A DNA stretch of 64,000 nt. Origin: an uncultured Bacillota bacterium. GTDB taxonomy: Bacteria > Bacillota_I > Bacilli_A > RFN20 > CAG-826. A model generated the notes under the pieces. That model made no database searches, was not told the DNA's origin, and worked only from the letters and a program-made list of their open reading frames with translations. How positions within the stretch are numbered: position 1 is the first letter of the stretch; each line of letters opens with the position of its first letter. Where the stretch lies: the NCBI GenBank assembly GCA_949289845.1, contig CASEPN010000001.1, positions 306,887 to 370,886 on the forward strand, read 5' to 3'. The translations under genes were made by a program, and so were the position numbers. Below are positions 43,701 through 52,027 of this stretch, in pieces.

Positions 43701-44791
43701 TCCCTCCCTATCTCTACGTCCATATCCCGTTCTGCAAGTCGATCTGCCACTACTGCGACTTCCCGAAGATCATCCATAGCCCCCGGTGGGAGAGGGAGTA
43801 CGTCCCTTGTCTCCTCCGGGAGCTTTCTTCGTTTTCCCCGGAAAAGGGCTCCTTCAGAACCATCTACCTCGGGGGCGGGACCCCTACCTCCTTGGGCGAG
43901 GAAGGGACAAGGCTCCTTCTCGGAAGCCTTCGCCCTTTCCTCAGGGAAGGCGGGGAGTTCACCGTCGAGGCGAATCCCGAGAGCCTCGATGATGCGCGGG
44001 CGCGCCTCCTATTCTCCTTAGGCGCCAACCGTCTTTCCCTGGGCGCGGAGAGCTTCCGCCCGGAGTTCCTCAAGAGGATGGGGAGGAAGCATACGCCCGA
44101 GGACATAAGAACGGCCGTGAGGGCCGCCCGGGAGGCAGGATTCCGGAACATCTCGCTCGACCTCATCTACGGACTTCCGGGAGAAGGGCTCCCTGAGCTC
44201 AAGGGCGACGTGGAGCGTCTCCTTTCCCTCCGCCCGGAGCACCTCTCCTGCTACTCCCTGTCCGTCCTCCCGGGGACGAAGTTCCATCTCGAGGGGGTCA
44301 GCGAGCAAGAGGACGGCTCCCTTCGCGAGCAGTACGACTGGCTCAGGGGAAGGCTCGGCGAAGAAGGGTACGAGCGCTACGAGGTCAGCAGTTTCTCTCT
44401 TCCCGGCTATAGGAGCCGCCATAACCTCGCATACTGGATGGACGAGGACTACCTCGGGATCGGGATGGGGGCCGCCGGGTGCATAGGAGGAAGGCACTAC
44501 CGGAACTCCCTGAGCCTTTCCCGCTACCTTTCGGGGGAAGGGAGGGAATGGGAGGAGCCGCCTCAGGAGAAGGACAGGCTCGAGTACTATTTCCTGACCA
44601 GGCTCCGGCTTCGGGAAGGCTTCCCCCTCCAGGAGTTCGAAAGGAAGTTCGGCTTCCCCTTCCTCTCCCGGTACGGGGAGAAGGCGAAGGATCTCGAAAG
44701 GAAGGGCCTCGCCGTCCTGGAGGACGGGAGCTTCCGCGCCAGCGAGGAAGGGCTCTACCTCCTCGACCGCGTCCTCCTCGCCCTTTTCTAA
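43697..44791 (+). CDS. hemW: HemW-type radical SAM heme chaperone
   Basis: 364 residues from a GTG overlapping the preceding stop. The radical SAM cluster motif is FCKSICHYCDF (CxxxCxxC), followed by GGGTPT and a C-terminal HemN_C-like wing (about 300-360). HemW, not the oxidase HemN, is indicated by the missing extra N-terminal region. Its position between lepA and hrcA is conserved in Bacilli. Confidence 0.92.
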   Translation: MIPPYLYVHIPFCKSICHYCDFPKIIHSPRWEREYVPCLLRELSSFSPEKGSFRTIYLGGGTPTSLGEEGTRLLLGSLRPFLREGGEFTVEANPESLDDARARLLFSLGANRLSLGAESFRPEFLKRMGRKHTPEDIRTAVRAAREAGFRNISLDLIYGLPGEGLPELKGDVERLLSLRPEHLSCYSLSVLPGTKFHLEGVSEQEDGSLREQYDWLRGRLGEEGYERYEVSSFSLPGYRSRHNLAYWMDEDYLGIGMGAAGCIGGRHYRNSLSLSRYLSGEGREWEEPPQEKDRLEYYFLTRLRLREGFPLQEFERKFGFPFLSRYGEKAKDLERKGLAVLEDGSFRASEEGLYLLDRVLLALF

Positions 44792-44810
44792 AAGTTTTGG
44801 CACTTCTACG

Positions 44811-44838
44811 TTGACTCTGCTAAGTCGTTTCCTATAAT
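44811..44838 (+). promoter_or_regulatory. hrcA operon promoter
   Basis: TTGACT (44811-44816), a 16-bp spacer and TATAAT (44833-44838). One of the best sigma-A-type promoters in the window. The start point should fall at the beginning of the CIRCE-like element. Confidence 0.75.
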
Positions 44839-44843
44839 TGCGC

Positions 44844-44870
44844 TTGGCAGTCGGAAGAACCGATTGCCAG
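44844..44870 (+). promoter_or_regulatory. CIRCE-like HrcA operator
   Basis: TTGGCAGTC-N9-GATTGCCAG has the 9-9-9 layout of CIRCE (TTAGCACTC-N9-GAGTGCTAA) with 7/9 and 6/9 matches to the consensus arms, and 7 of 9 arm positions are complementary. It begins 5 nt after the -10 box, so repressor bound there would block hrcA transcription. A weaker similar dyad (TTGGCACTT 44797-44805, CTCTGCTAA 44815-44823) overlaps the -35. Confidence 0.65.
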
Positions 44871-44882
44871 GAAGGCGGAAGG

Positions 44883-45941
44883 ATGACAAGGAGAGACGAG
44901 ATCCTCAAGCTCATCGTGGAGCACTACATCCGGACGGCCGAGCCCGTCTCGAGCAAGACGCTCCAGGAGGAGTACGGCCTCGAGGTGTCCACCGCCACCA
45001 TCCGCAACGACATGAACGCCCTGGAGAAGGACGGGCTCCTGGAGAAGAACTTCGCCTCCAGCGGACGCGTCCCCAGCGAGCAGGGCTACCGCTACTACGT
45101 CCAGAACCTCCGCTCCGGCGAGGTCGACGGCTCCGCCAAGCGCGCCCTCCAGACGATCCTCTCGACGAAGACGAAGTCGGTGGAGGAGGTGCTCCGGGAA
45201 TCCTGCGAGATCCTCTCGAGCATGACTTCCCTCGCCTCCGTCGTCCTCGGGAAGAAGGCCGAGGAGGAGCGCCTGGCCTCGATGAGCGTCGTGCCCATCA
45301 ACGGCCATAGCGCAACAGCGATCTTCGTCACGGACCGGGGCTACGTGGAGAACAAGACGTTCCTCATCGACGAGGCCCTGAAGGTGGAGGAGGTGGTGCG
45401 CGCCGTGAGGCTCCTCAACGACCGCCTCGCGGGCACCCCCATCTCCCTCATCTGCCAGAAGATGGAGTCGCTCCGCCCCATCCTCCATGAGTACATGGTG
45501 GGGCAGGAGCTCATCTACGAGGCGATCCTCGGGGCCTTCGCCCGCTTCGCCACGGAGCGGATGAATTCCTACGGGAAGGAGGAGCTGCTCTCGCAGCCCG
45601 AGTTCCGGAACGACGCCGCGAGGGTCCGCGAGATCCTCGCCCTCCTCGACGACCCGGGGCGCCTCAAGGCGGCCCTCCAGGGCGGGGGGACGAGCGTCGA
45701 GGGGGTGAGCGTCCGCATCGCCAGGAAAGGCGAGGGGCAGCCCGACGTCGCCATCGTCTCCGCCGAGGTCGCCCTCCCGGGGGACCAGGACGCCGCCCTC
45801 ACCCTCGTCGGCCCGACGAGGATGGACTACGACAAGGCCGTGAGCACGCTCCGGTACTTCGCAGACGCCCTCGACCGCTACTTCCGCGGCGAAGGGGCAA
45901 AGGAAGGAGAGGACGATGTGGGGCAGAAAGAAGGGAACTAG
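44883..45941 (+). CDS. hrcA: Heat-inducible transcription repressor HrcA
   Basis: 352 residues. An N-terminal winged helix (about 1-70, with SSKTLQEEYGLEVSTATIRNDM split over the recognition helix) and the GRVPSEQGYRYYV motif are typical. A GAF-like dimerisation domain follows. It represses its own operon through the operator upstream and is titrated by chaperone availability. The ATG at 44883 is downstream of the operator, which excludes earlier in-frame starts. It overlaps grpE by 26 nt. Confidence 0.96.
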   Translation: MTRRDEILKLIVEHYIRTAEPVSSKTLQEEYGLEVSTATIRNDMNALEKDGLLEKNFASSGRVPSEQGYRYYVQNLRSGEVDGSAKRALQTILSTKTKSVEEVLRESCEILSSMTSLASVVLGKKAEEERLASMSVVPINGHSATAIFVTDRGYVENKTFLIDEALKVEEVVRAVRLLNDRLAGTPISLICQKMESLRPILHEYMVGQELIYEAILGAFARFATERMNSYGKEELLSQPEFRNDAARVREILALLDDPGRLKAALQGGGTSVEGVSVRIARKGEGQPDVAIVSAEVALPGDQDAALTLVGPTRMDYDKAVSTLRYFADALDRYFRGEGAKEGEDDVGQKEGN

Positions 45942-46518
45942 CAAGGTGGAAGAAGAGAAGAAGGACAGCCCTCCCGAAGAAACGGAGGGCGAAGGGAAGA
46001 AGGAGACCCTCGAGGAGGAGCGTGACCGCTGGAAGAACCTCTACTACGAGGCCTACGCGGACACCCAGAACCTCCGGAAGTCCCTGGAGGAGGACCACCG
46101 CCAGGCGGTGCGCTACCGCTCCCAGGGCTTCCTCGAGAAGCTCATCCCCTCCCTCGACTGCCTCTACATCGCCCTCCAGGGCGAGTGCCAGGGGGACGAG
46201 GCGAGGAACTACCGCGAGGGCTTCCGCTTCATCTACCGCCAGCTCGAGGAAGCGCTCCTCTCCGAGGGGGTCAGCTACGTCGAGCCGAAGAAGGGGGACC
46301 TGTTCGACCCCCGCCTCATGGAGGCGATCGAGACGGTGGAGGGCCAGGGCGAGCCCGGGCACGTGGTCCGGCTCCTCAGCAAGGGCTACCTCCTCCACGA
46401 CCGCCTCGTGCGGGCCGCCCGCGTGGTCGTCGAGGCCGCGCGGAAGGAAGCGCCCGCGGAAGAAGGAAAGAAAGAAGAGAACGCTCCCGCGGAAGGGAGC
46501 AAGGCCGAGGAGGCCTAG
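45916..46518 (+). CDS. grpE: Nucleotide exchange factor GrpE
   Basis: 200 residues. An acidic N-terminal tail and long coiled-coil (about 30-95) precede the C-terminal beta domain (about 125-180, with [19 protein letters not shown] as the conserved DnaK contact). It releases ADP from DnaK. Poly-Glu/Ala tails at both ends are longer than usual. It is part of the hrcA-grpE-dnaK-dnaJ operon. Confidence 0.95.
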   Translation: MWGRKKGTSKVEEEKKDSPPEETEGEGKKETLEEERDRWKNLYYEAYADTQNLRKSLEEDHRQAVRYRSQGFLEKLIPSLDCLYIALQGECQGDEARNYREGFRFIYRQLEEALLSEGVSYVEPKKGDLFDPRLMEAIETVEGQGEPGHVVRLLSKGYLLHDRLVRAARVVVEAARKEAPAEEGKKEENAPAEGSKAEEA

Positions 46519-46535
46519 GAAAGGAGAACATCCAT

Positions 46536-48359
46536 ATGGCAAAGGAAATCATCGTCGGGATCGATCTCGGCACCACCAACTCCGTCATCTCCTACATGCA
46601 GGCCGACGGGAAGGTCAAGGTCATCCCGAACCCCGAGGGCACCAACACCACGCCCTCCATCGTCGCCTTCAAGGGAACGGGCGAGGAAATCGTCGGCAAC
46701 AGCGCCAAGCGCCAGGCCATCACCAACCCCGACACCGTGAGGAGCGCCAAGCGCCTCATGGGCACGAGCGAGAAGTTCCATATCGCCTCGCTCGACAAGG
46801 ACTTCACCCCGCAAGAGATCAGCGCCAAGGTGCTCTCCTACATGAAGTCCTATGCCGAGAAGGCCATCGGCCAGCCCGTCAAGAAGGCGGTCATCACCGT
46901 GCCCGCCTACTTCAACGACGCCCAGCGGCAGGCCACCAAGGACGCCGGGACCATCGCCGGGCTCGACGTCGTCCGCATCATCAACGAGCCGACCGCGAGC
47001 TGCCTCGCCTACGGGCTCGACACCAACAAGAGCGAGCGCGTCCTCGTCTTCGACCTCGGGGGCGGCACCCTCGACGTCTCGATCCTCGACATCGGGGACG
47101 GCACCTTCCAGGTCCTGAGCACCTCGGGCGACACGAGGCTCGGGGGCGACGACTGGGACAACGTCGTCGCCGACTGGATCCGGAGCGAGATCCAGCGCGA
47201 GTTCGGCATCAACCTCACCGACAAGATGGCCGAGCAGCGCTTCATCGACGCCGCCGAGAAGGCGAAGATCGAGCTCTCGAGCTCCCTCACCGCGACCATC
47301 TCCCTCCCCTTCATCGGCATGGGAAAGGCCGGCCCCATCAACTACGAGGGCACCCTCACCCGGGCCAAGTTCCAGGATCTGACCCGCCACCTCCTCGAGC
47401 GCTGCAAGGCCCCGATGGAGAAGGCGATGAAGGACGCCGGGCTGAGCTATAGCGACCTCGGGGACGTCCTCATGATCGGCGGCTCCACCAGGATGCCCGC
47501 CGTCCAGGAGATGGTGAGCAGCATCACCGGCCATAAGCTCAACATGTCCGTCAACCCGGACGAGGCCGTCTCCATGGGCGCCGCCATCCAAGGCGCGATC
47601 ATCGCCGGCGACGTGAAGGACGTCGTCCTCCTGGACGTCACGCCCCTTTCCCTCGGCATCGAGACCCTCGGCCAGGTCATGACCGTCCTCATCCCGAGGA
47701 ACACCACGATTCCGACCACCAAGAGCCAGATCTTCAGCACGGCGCAGGACAACCAGCCCGCGGTCGACATCATGGTCTACCAGGGCGAGCGCCCGATGGC
47801 CCACGACAACAAGCTCCTCGGCCACTTCTCCCTCTCCGGCATCCGTCCCGCCAGGCGCGGGCAGCCCCGGATCGAGGTCACCTTCTCCATCGACGTCAAC
47901 GGCATCGTCAAGGTTTCCGCCAAGGACCTCGACACCCAGAAGTCCCAGGACATCACCATCAGCGGCTCGAACGGCCTTTCCAAGGAAGACATCGACCGCA
48001 TGGTGAGGGAGGCCGAGGAGAACAGGGCCGCTGACGAGAAGAGGAAGGGCGACATCGAGGTGAAGAACCGCGCCCAGACCTACGTGGACGACATCAACCA
48101 GGCCCTCGTCGAGCAGGGCGACAAGCTGAGCGAGGAGCAGAAGGAGCAGCTCACCAAGCTCCGGGACGAGGCGCAGGGCGCCCTCCAGAGCGAGGACATG
48201 GACAAGCTCCGCGAGATCGTCGGGCGGCTCGAGGACGCGGCGAGGATGGCCGCCTCCCAGGCCGGGGCGGGGAACCCCGCGGGGGATGGCTCCGACGGAG
48301 GCTCCTCCTCCGGGGACGGCCCCATCGACGCCGACTTCACCGACGGGCAGAACAACTAG
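46536..48359 (+). CDS. dnaK: Chaperone DnaK (Hsp70)
   Basis: 607 residues. The ATPase domain (about 1-370) has [18 protein letters not shown] and [12 protein letters not shown] hydrophobic linker ([12 protein letters not shown]) leads to the substrate-binding domain and an acidic Gly/Asp-rich tail. The Firmicute-type N-terminal deletion in the ATPase domain is consistent with the length. AAGGAG lies upstream of the ATG. Confidence 0.98.
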   Translation: MAKEIIVGIDLGTTNSVISYMQADGKVKVIPNPEGTNTTPSIVAFKGTGEEIVGNSAKRQAITNPDTVRSAKRLMGTSEKFHIASLDKDFTPQEISAKVLSYMKSYAEKAIGQPVKKAVITVPAYFNDAQRQATKDAGTIAGLDVVRIINEPTASCLAYGLDTNKSERVLVFDLGGGTLDVSILDIGDGTFQVLSTSGDTRLGGDDWDNVVADWIRSEIQREFGINLTDKMAEQRFIDAAEKAKIELSSSLTATISLPFIGMGKAGPINYEGTLTRAKFQDLTRHLLERCKAPMEKAMKDAGLSYSDLGDVLMIGGSTRMPAVQEMVSSITGHKLNMSVNPDEAVSMGAAIQGAIIAGDVKDVVLLDVTPLSLGIETLGQVMTVLIPRNTTIPTTKSQIFSTAQDNQPAVDIMVYQGERPMAHDNKLLGHFSLSGIRPARRGQPRIEVTFSIDVNGIVKVSAKDLDTQKSQDITISGSNGLSKEDIDRMVREAEENRAADEKRKGDIEVKNRAQTYVDDINQALVEQGDKLSEEQKEQLTKLRDEAQGALQSEDMDKLREIVGRLEDAARMAASQAGAGNPAGDGSDGGSSSGDGPIDADFTDGQNN

Positions 48360-48373
48360 CTGACGGCATCCAA

Positions 48374-48398
48374 GGGAGGCCCTCCGGGGCCTCCCCTT
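48374..48398 (+). terminator. Hairpin between dnaK and dnaJ
   Basis: A 9-bp GC stem (GGGAGGCCC 48374-48382 / GGGCCTCCC 48387-48395) with a TCCG loop is followed by only a weak T-rich stretch (CTTTCTCC). It may partly terminate or process the mRNA to set the DnaK:DnaJ ratio. Confidence 0.5.
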
Positions 48399-48417
48399 TC
48401 TCCTAAGGAGCGAGGGC

Positions 48418-49551
48418 ATGGCAGAAAAACGCGATTACTACGAAGTCCTCGGGCTTTCCAAGGACGCGACGAAGGACCAGATCCGGAGCGCATACCGGAA
48501 GCTGGCCAAGGAATACCACCCAGACATCAACAAGTCCCCGGACGCTCCCAAGAAGTTCCAGGAGGTCCAGGAGGCTTATGACGTCCTCTCCGACGATGCG
48601 AAGAGGGCGCAGTACGACCGCTTCGGCATGGCGGCCTTCTCCCAGGGCTCCTCCACAGGTGGGGCCGGGAACCCCTTCCAGCAGGGGGGCTTCGGCGGCT
48701 TCGGGGCCGAGGGCTTCGGCGACGTCGACCTCGGCGACATCTTCTCGAGCTTCTTCGGCGGCGGCCAGAGGAGGAGGGGCCCTCAGGGCCCCCAGAAGGG
48801 GAACGACAGGATCCTCCGGGTCCAGATCTCTTTCATGGACGCGATCAAGGGGCGCGAGATCGAGATTCCGATCGATTATGAGAAGCCCTGCACCCACTGT
48901 CACGGGAGCGGGGCTGAGCGGCCGGACGCCTTCAGAACCTGCCCCGAGTGCAACGGGCGGGGGCGCGTGGTCCGCGAGATGCAAACCATCTTCGGCGTCA
49001 CCAGGACCGAGAGCGTCTGCCCGCGCTGCGGGGGTCGGGGGAAGATCGTCTCCGAGAAGTGCCACGAATGCGGCGGGGAAGGCTATTCCCGCCAGAAGAC
49101 GCGCCTCAAGGTGCAGGTTCCTGCCGGCATCAATAGCGGCCGCCAGCTCAAGATCCCCGGCTACGGGGAGCGGGGGTCGGCGGGAGGCCCGAACGGCGAC
49201 CTCTACGTCGAGGTCCTCGTCAAGAAGGATCCCTACTTCGAGCGCGAGGGGAACGACATCCACGTCAAGGTGAACGTCGGGATGGCCGAGTGCGCGCTCG
49301 GGACGAAGATCCGCGTCAGGACAGTCTACGGCGAGGAAGAGGTCGAGGTCCCCGCGGGCACCCAGCCCGGGGCGATCCTCCGGCTCCGGGGGAAAGGCGT
49401 CCGCGAGGGCGCCCTCCGCACGGGGGACGAGTACGTCCACCTCGCGATCGAGGTCCCGCGGGACCTGACCGCCCGCCAGAAGGAGCTCCTTCGCGAGTTC
49501 CTGAAGGAAGGCGGGGCGAAGCGCCCCTTCTTCGATCGGAAGAAGGGCTAG
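48418..49551 (+). CDS. dnaJ: Co-chaperone DnaJ (Hsp40)
   Basis: 377 residues, class I. The J domain has HPD in YHPDIN (about 33-38). A Gly/Phe region (about 75-115) is followed by four zinc-finger CxxCxGxG repeats (CTHCHGSG, CPECNGRG, CPRCGGRG, CHECGGEG) and the C-terminal peptide-binding domains. A strong AAGGAG site precedes the ATG. It is the last gene of the heat-shock operon. Confidence 0.98.
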   Translation: MAEKRDYYEVLGLSKDATKDQIRSAYRKLAKEYHPDINKSPDAPKKFQEVQEAYDVLSDDAKRAQYDRFGMAAFSQGSSTGGAGNPFQQGGFGGFGAEGFGDVDLGDIFSSFFGGGQRRRGPQGPQKGNDRILRVQISFMDAIKGREIEIPIDYEKPCTHCHGSGAERPDAFRTCPECNGRGRVVREMQTIFGVTRTESVCPRCGGRGKIVSEKCHECGGEGYSRQKTRLKVQVPAGINSGRQLKIPGYGERGSAGGPNGDLYVEVLVKKDPYFEREGNDIHVKVNVGMAECALGTKIRVRTVYGEEEVEVPAGTQPGAILRLRGKGVREGALRTGDEYVHLAIEVPRDLTARQKELLREFLKEGGAKRPFFDRKKG

Positions 49552-49572
49552 GGAGGCCCGGCCTCCCTTTTT
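49550..49572 (+). terminator. Terminator of the heat-shock operon
   Basis: Stem AGGGAGGC / GCCTCCCT with a 3-nt loop is followed by TTTT. It overlaps the dnaJ stop codon. Confidence 0.88.
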
Positions 49573-49590
49573 CCGAAGGGAGAGGGGACT

Positions 49591-49596
49591 TATACT
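49591..49596 (+). promoter_or_regulatory. -10 box for the guaD-mtaB operon
   Basis: TATACT is 20 nt before the guaD ATG. The leader contains GGGGGT as a possible weak ribosome site. Confidence 0.5.
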
Positions 49597-49616
49597 AGGA
49601 AATCGGGGGTAACCGT

Positions 49617-50084
49617 ATGGAAAAGAAGGACTTTATGGCGCTTGCCGTCGAAGAGGCGAGGAAAGGCATCAAGGAAGGCCACGGCGGCCCCTTCGGCGCG
49701 ATCATCGTCAAGGACGGGGAGGTCGTCGGGAGGGGGCATAACGAGGTGCTCCATACGCAGGATGCCACCGCGCACGGCGAGGTCATGGCCATCCACGACG
49801 CGAGCAGGAGGCTCGGCACCTTCGACCTTTCCGGATGCGAGCTATACACGACCGGCTACCCCTGCCCGATGTGCCTGGGGGCGATCCTCTGGAGCAACAT
49901 CGGGAAGGTCTACTACGGCTGCACGGCGAATGACACCGAGGAAGTGATCAACTTCCGCGACAGCGCCTTCTATGAGCTCCTAAGGGATGAGAAGCGGCTC
50001 GGGGAGTTCTGTCAGGAGCTCTCGCGCGAGGAATGCCTCGCCCTTTACGAGGAGTACCGGGCGATGGAGGCGCTGCGCTACTAG
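49617..50084 (+). CDS. guaD: Guanine deaminase-like nucleobase deaminase
   Basis: 155 residues of the cytidine/guanine deaminase fold. Zinc motifs are TAHGEVMA (His and catalytic Glu, about 53-60) and PCPMCLGAI (about 83-91). The start GGPFGAIIVKDG and the C-terminal INFRDSAFYELL segment fit Bacillus GuaD better than tRNA adenosine deaminase TadA. HGE replaces the more common HAE. It probably converts guanine to xanthine in purine salvage. The next gene starts at the base after the stop. Confidence 0.75.
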   Translation: MEKKDFMALAVEEARKGIKEGHGGPFGAIIVKDGEVVGRGHNEVLHTQDATAHGEVMAIHDASRRLGTFDLSGCELYTTGYPCPMCLGAILWSNIGKVYYGCTANDTEEVINFRDSAFYELLRDEKRLGEFCQELSREECLALYEEYRAMEALRY

Positions 50085-50519
50085 ATGCCGACCTGCCGGA
50101 ACTGCGGGCGCGAGATCACGCGCTTCGATCAGGACATCTGCCCCCACTGCGGCGCGAAGCGCCCCATCGAGCCCGGCTACGAGACGATGGACATGACGGG
50201 CTTCATCGACCGCATGGGCGGGGGCGTGGAGGAGCTCCGTCCCGCGCGGAAGGAAAAGACATACAGGATCCTCCTCTTCCTCCTCGGCTTTCTAGGCGTC
50301 GATCTCTTCTACCTCGGGAAGTGGGAAAGGGGCCTTGCCGTCCTCTTCGGAGGGATCCTCATCGCGGGGATTCTGGCCGCGGGGCTTTATTTCGTCCCTG
50401 GCATCGGCTTCTGGGGGATCCTCATCGCCTGTTTGCTCCTGATTCTCGGGAACCTCGTCCGCGCCTTCCTTTCCCTCGGGCGCGAGATCCGCGACCGCGA
50501 CGGGGAGGCCCTCCTCTAG
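50085..50519 (+). CDS. Zinc-ribbon and TM2-domain membrane protein
   Basis: 144 residues. An N-terminal zinc ribbon (CRNCG...CPHCG, about 4-22) precedes two or three membrane helices with the TM2 pattern (RILLFLLGFLGVDLFYLGKW, about 62-81). Function is unknown; such proteins are common small membrane proteins in Bacilli. It has zero spacing to both neighbours (ATG directly after TAG on each side), so it is translated as part of the guaD-mtaB operon. Confidence 0.8.
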   Translation: MPTCRNCGREITRFDQDICPHCGAKRPIEPGYETMDMTGFIDRMGGGVEELRPARKEKTYRILLFLLGFLGVDLFYLGKWERGLAVLFGGILIAGILAAGLYFVPGIGFWGILIACLLLILGNLVRAFLSLGREIRDRDGEALL

Positions 50520-51230
50520 ATGCGTCGACTCTTCCCGATCGGGCTTGAGAAAGGGACGTTCCTTCTCGCAGAGGAGGACCGCCACCACCTTTTCCACGTC
50601 CTCAGGACCAGAGAGGGGGAGCGCTTCCTTCTTTCCTACGATGGGAAGGAGTACCTGGGGGAGGCCCTTCCCGAGACGGAAGGAATCCGCCTCCTCGAGA
50701 AGATCCCCCCTAGGAAGGAAGGGAGGAGGCTCGTCCTCCACTTCCCGCTCCTGAAGAACGGGAACGACGAGCTCCTCGTCCAGAAGGGGACCGAGCTCGG
50801 GGTCTTCTCCTTCGCCCCCTTCCTCTCCGAAAGGACCATCCGCCGGCCGAAGGGGGACGCGCTCAAGAAGACCTTGGAAAGATTCCGCAAGATCGCGCGC
50901 GAAGCCTCCTCCCAGTGCGGGGCCCCGAGGATCCCCGAAGTGAGGGAAATCCTACCCTTTCCCCAGTCTTTCCCCGGATTTCCCTTCTTATTTGCCGACG
51001 AGAGGCTCCAGGGGGAGCCGATCTCATTGAAGGGTGCCCTCTCCTCCCTTGAGGGGGATGAGGTCCACGCCTGCCTCGGCCCGGAAGGAGGCTTCACCGA
51101 CTCGGAAAGGAAGCTCGCCCGGGAGGCGGGGGCGATCCCCCTTTCCCTCGGGCCCAGGATCCTTCGCGCGGAGACCGCGGGGATCTTCCTTTCCTCCCTT
51201 GCCCTCTGGATGGAGGAAGGCGCCCTATGA
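50520..51230 (+). CDS. rsmE: 16S rRNA (uracil-1498-N3)-methyltransferase
   Basis: 236-residue SPOUT-fold methyltransferase. The knot motifs GPEGGFTDSE (about 181-190) and LGPRILRAETA (about 205-215) are intact, after an N-terminal PUA-like domain (about 1-70). The order dnaJ-(prmA)-rsmE-mtaB is conserved in Bacilli. prmA is absent here and replaced by guaD and the TM2 gene. Confidence 0.95.
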   Translation: MRRLFPIGLEKGTFLLAEEDRHHLFHVLRTREGERFLLSYDGKEYLGEALPETEGIRLLEKIPPRKEGRRLVLHFPLLKNGNDELLVQKGTELGVFSFAPFLSERTIRRPKGDALKKTLERFRKIAREASSQCGAPRIPEVREILPFPQSFPGFPFLFADERLQGEPISLKGALSSLEGDEVHACLGPEGGFTDSERKLAREAGAIPLSLGPRILRAETAGIFLSSLALWMEEGAL

Positions 51231-52027
51231 GCCTCTTCTCCTACCTCGAGGGCGTGAAAAGAAAGACCGCCTTCGACAGGGGGAGCGAGGCTCTCTTCTT
51301 CGGCGAGAACTCCTATCTCCTGAGCAGCCACGAGCCCTTCCAGCCCTACCTCCACCCGAAGACCCCCTTCCAGGTAGCGAGGAGCAACATCCTCATCCGT
51401 GCGATCGTGAACAAGCGCGTCATCGAGCGACTCTATCTTTCGCGGGCCATCCTCGCCGAGAAGGAAGGGAGGCTCGGGAAGGAGGAGTTTATGAAGGAGG
51501 CCGTCCTCGAGCTTCCCTTCCTTCTCCTCGAGAACGGGGAGAAGGTTTACGTCCCCTTCTTCTCTCGTGCGCTGAACCGCATCTACGCGGGGGACTACGG
51601 GAAGATGGAGAGGATGCCCTACAAGAGGATCCTCGGGGAGTTCGACTCGATCGTCGTCGACCCCTTCGACTACTGGGGGAGCGCCCTCTTCGACTCCCAC
51701 TTCACGCGCCTGGTCAAGGTCGCAGGGAAGGACGGGGCGCTCGCCATGTACGACTACGACGCCGAGCGGCTCCACTTCATCGCCCCCGAGGGCAGGCTCG
51801 AGGCGACCCTCCCCCTCTTCGACCGCTTCCTCCATAACCCCGCGAGGACCCACCTCATGAGGCGTCTGGAGGACGTCGGGGCGGCCTACTTCGCAAACGA
51901 CAGGGAAGGCTTCTACAAGGCCCTGTACGAAGGAAGGCTCCTTTCCCGGGAGGCGCTCCTGCGCTACCGGAAGATCGCCCTCCGCGAAGGGAAGGAAGGC
52001 CCGCCCCTCCTCTGGGAGGAACGATGA
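51227..52027 (+). CDS. Unrecognised protein between rsmE and mtaB
   Basis: 266 residues, mixed alpha/beta composition, no signal peptide or membrane helix. It has 4-nt overlaps with both rsmE and mtaB, so it is firmly part of the operon. There is a high content of aromatic and charged residues (for example DYWGSALFDSHFTRLVKV and AMYDYDAERLHFIAPEG), but I see no catalytic signature I can name. The neighbours modify RNA, so a translation- or RNA-linked role is a guess from context. Confidence 0.8.
   Translation: MSLFSYLEGVKRKTAFDRGSEALFFGENSYLLSSHEPFQPYLHPKTPFQVARSNILIRAIVNKRVIERLYLSRAILAEKEGRLGKEEFMKEAVLELPFLLLENGEKVYVPFFSRALNRIYAGDYGKMERMPYKRILGEFDSIVVDPFDYWGSALFDSHFTRLVKVAGKDGALAMYDYDAERLHFIAPEGRLEATLPLFDRFLHNPARTHLMRRLEDVGAAYFANDREGFYKALYEGRLLSREALLRYRKIALREGKEGPPLLWEER

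Noticed and set aside
49617-50084. tRNA adenosine deaminase TadA
   Set aside because: The GGPFGAIIVKDG start, the longer C-terminus and the INFRDSAFYELL segment fit guanine deaminase better than TadA.
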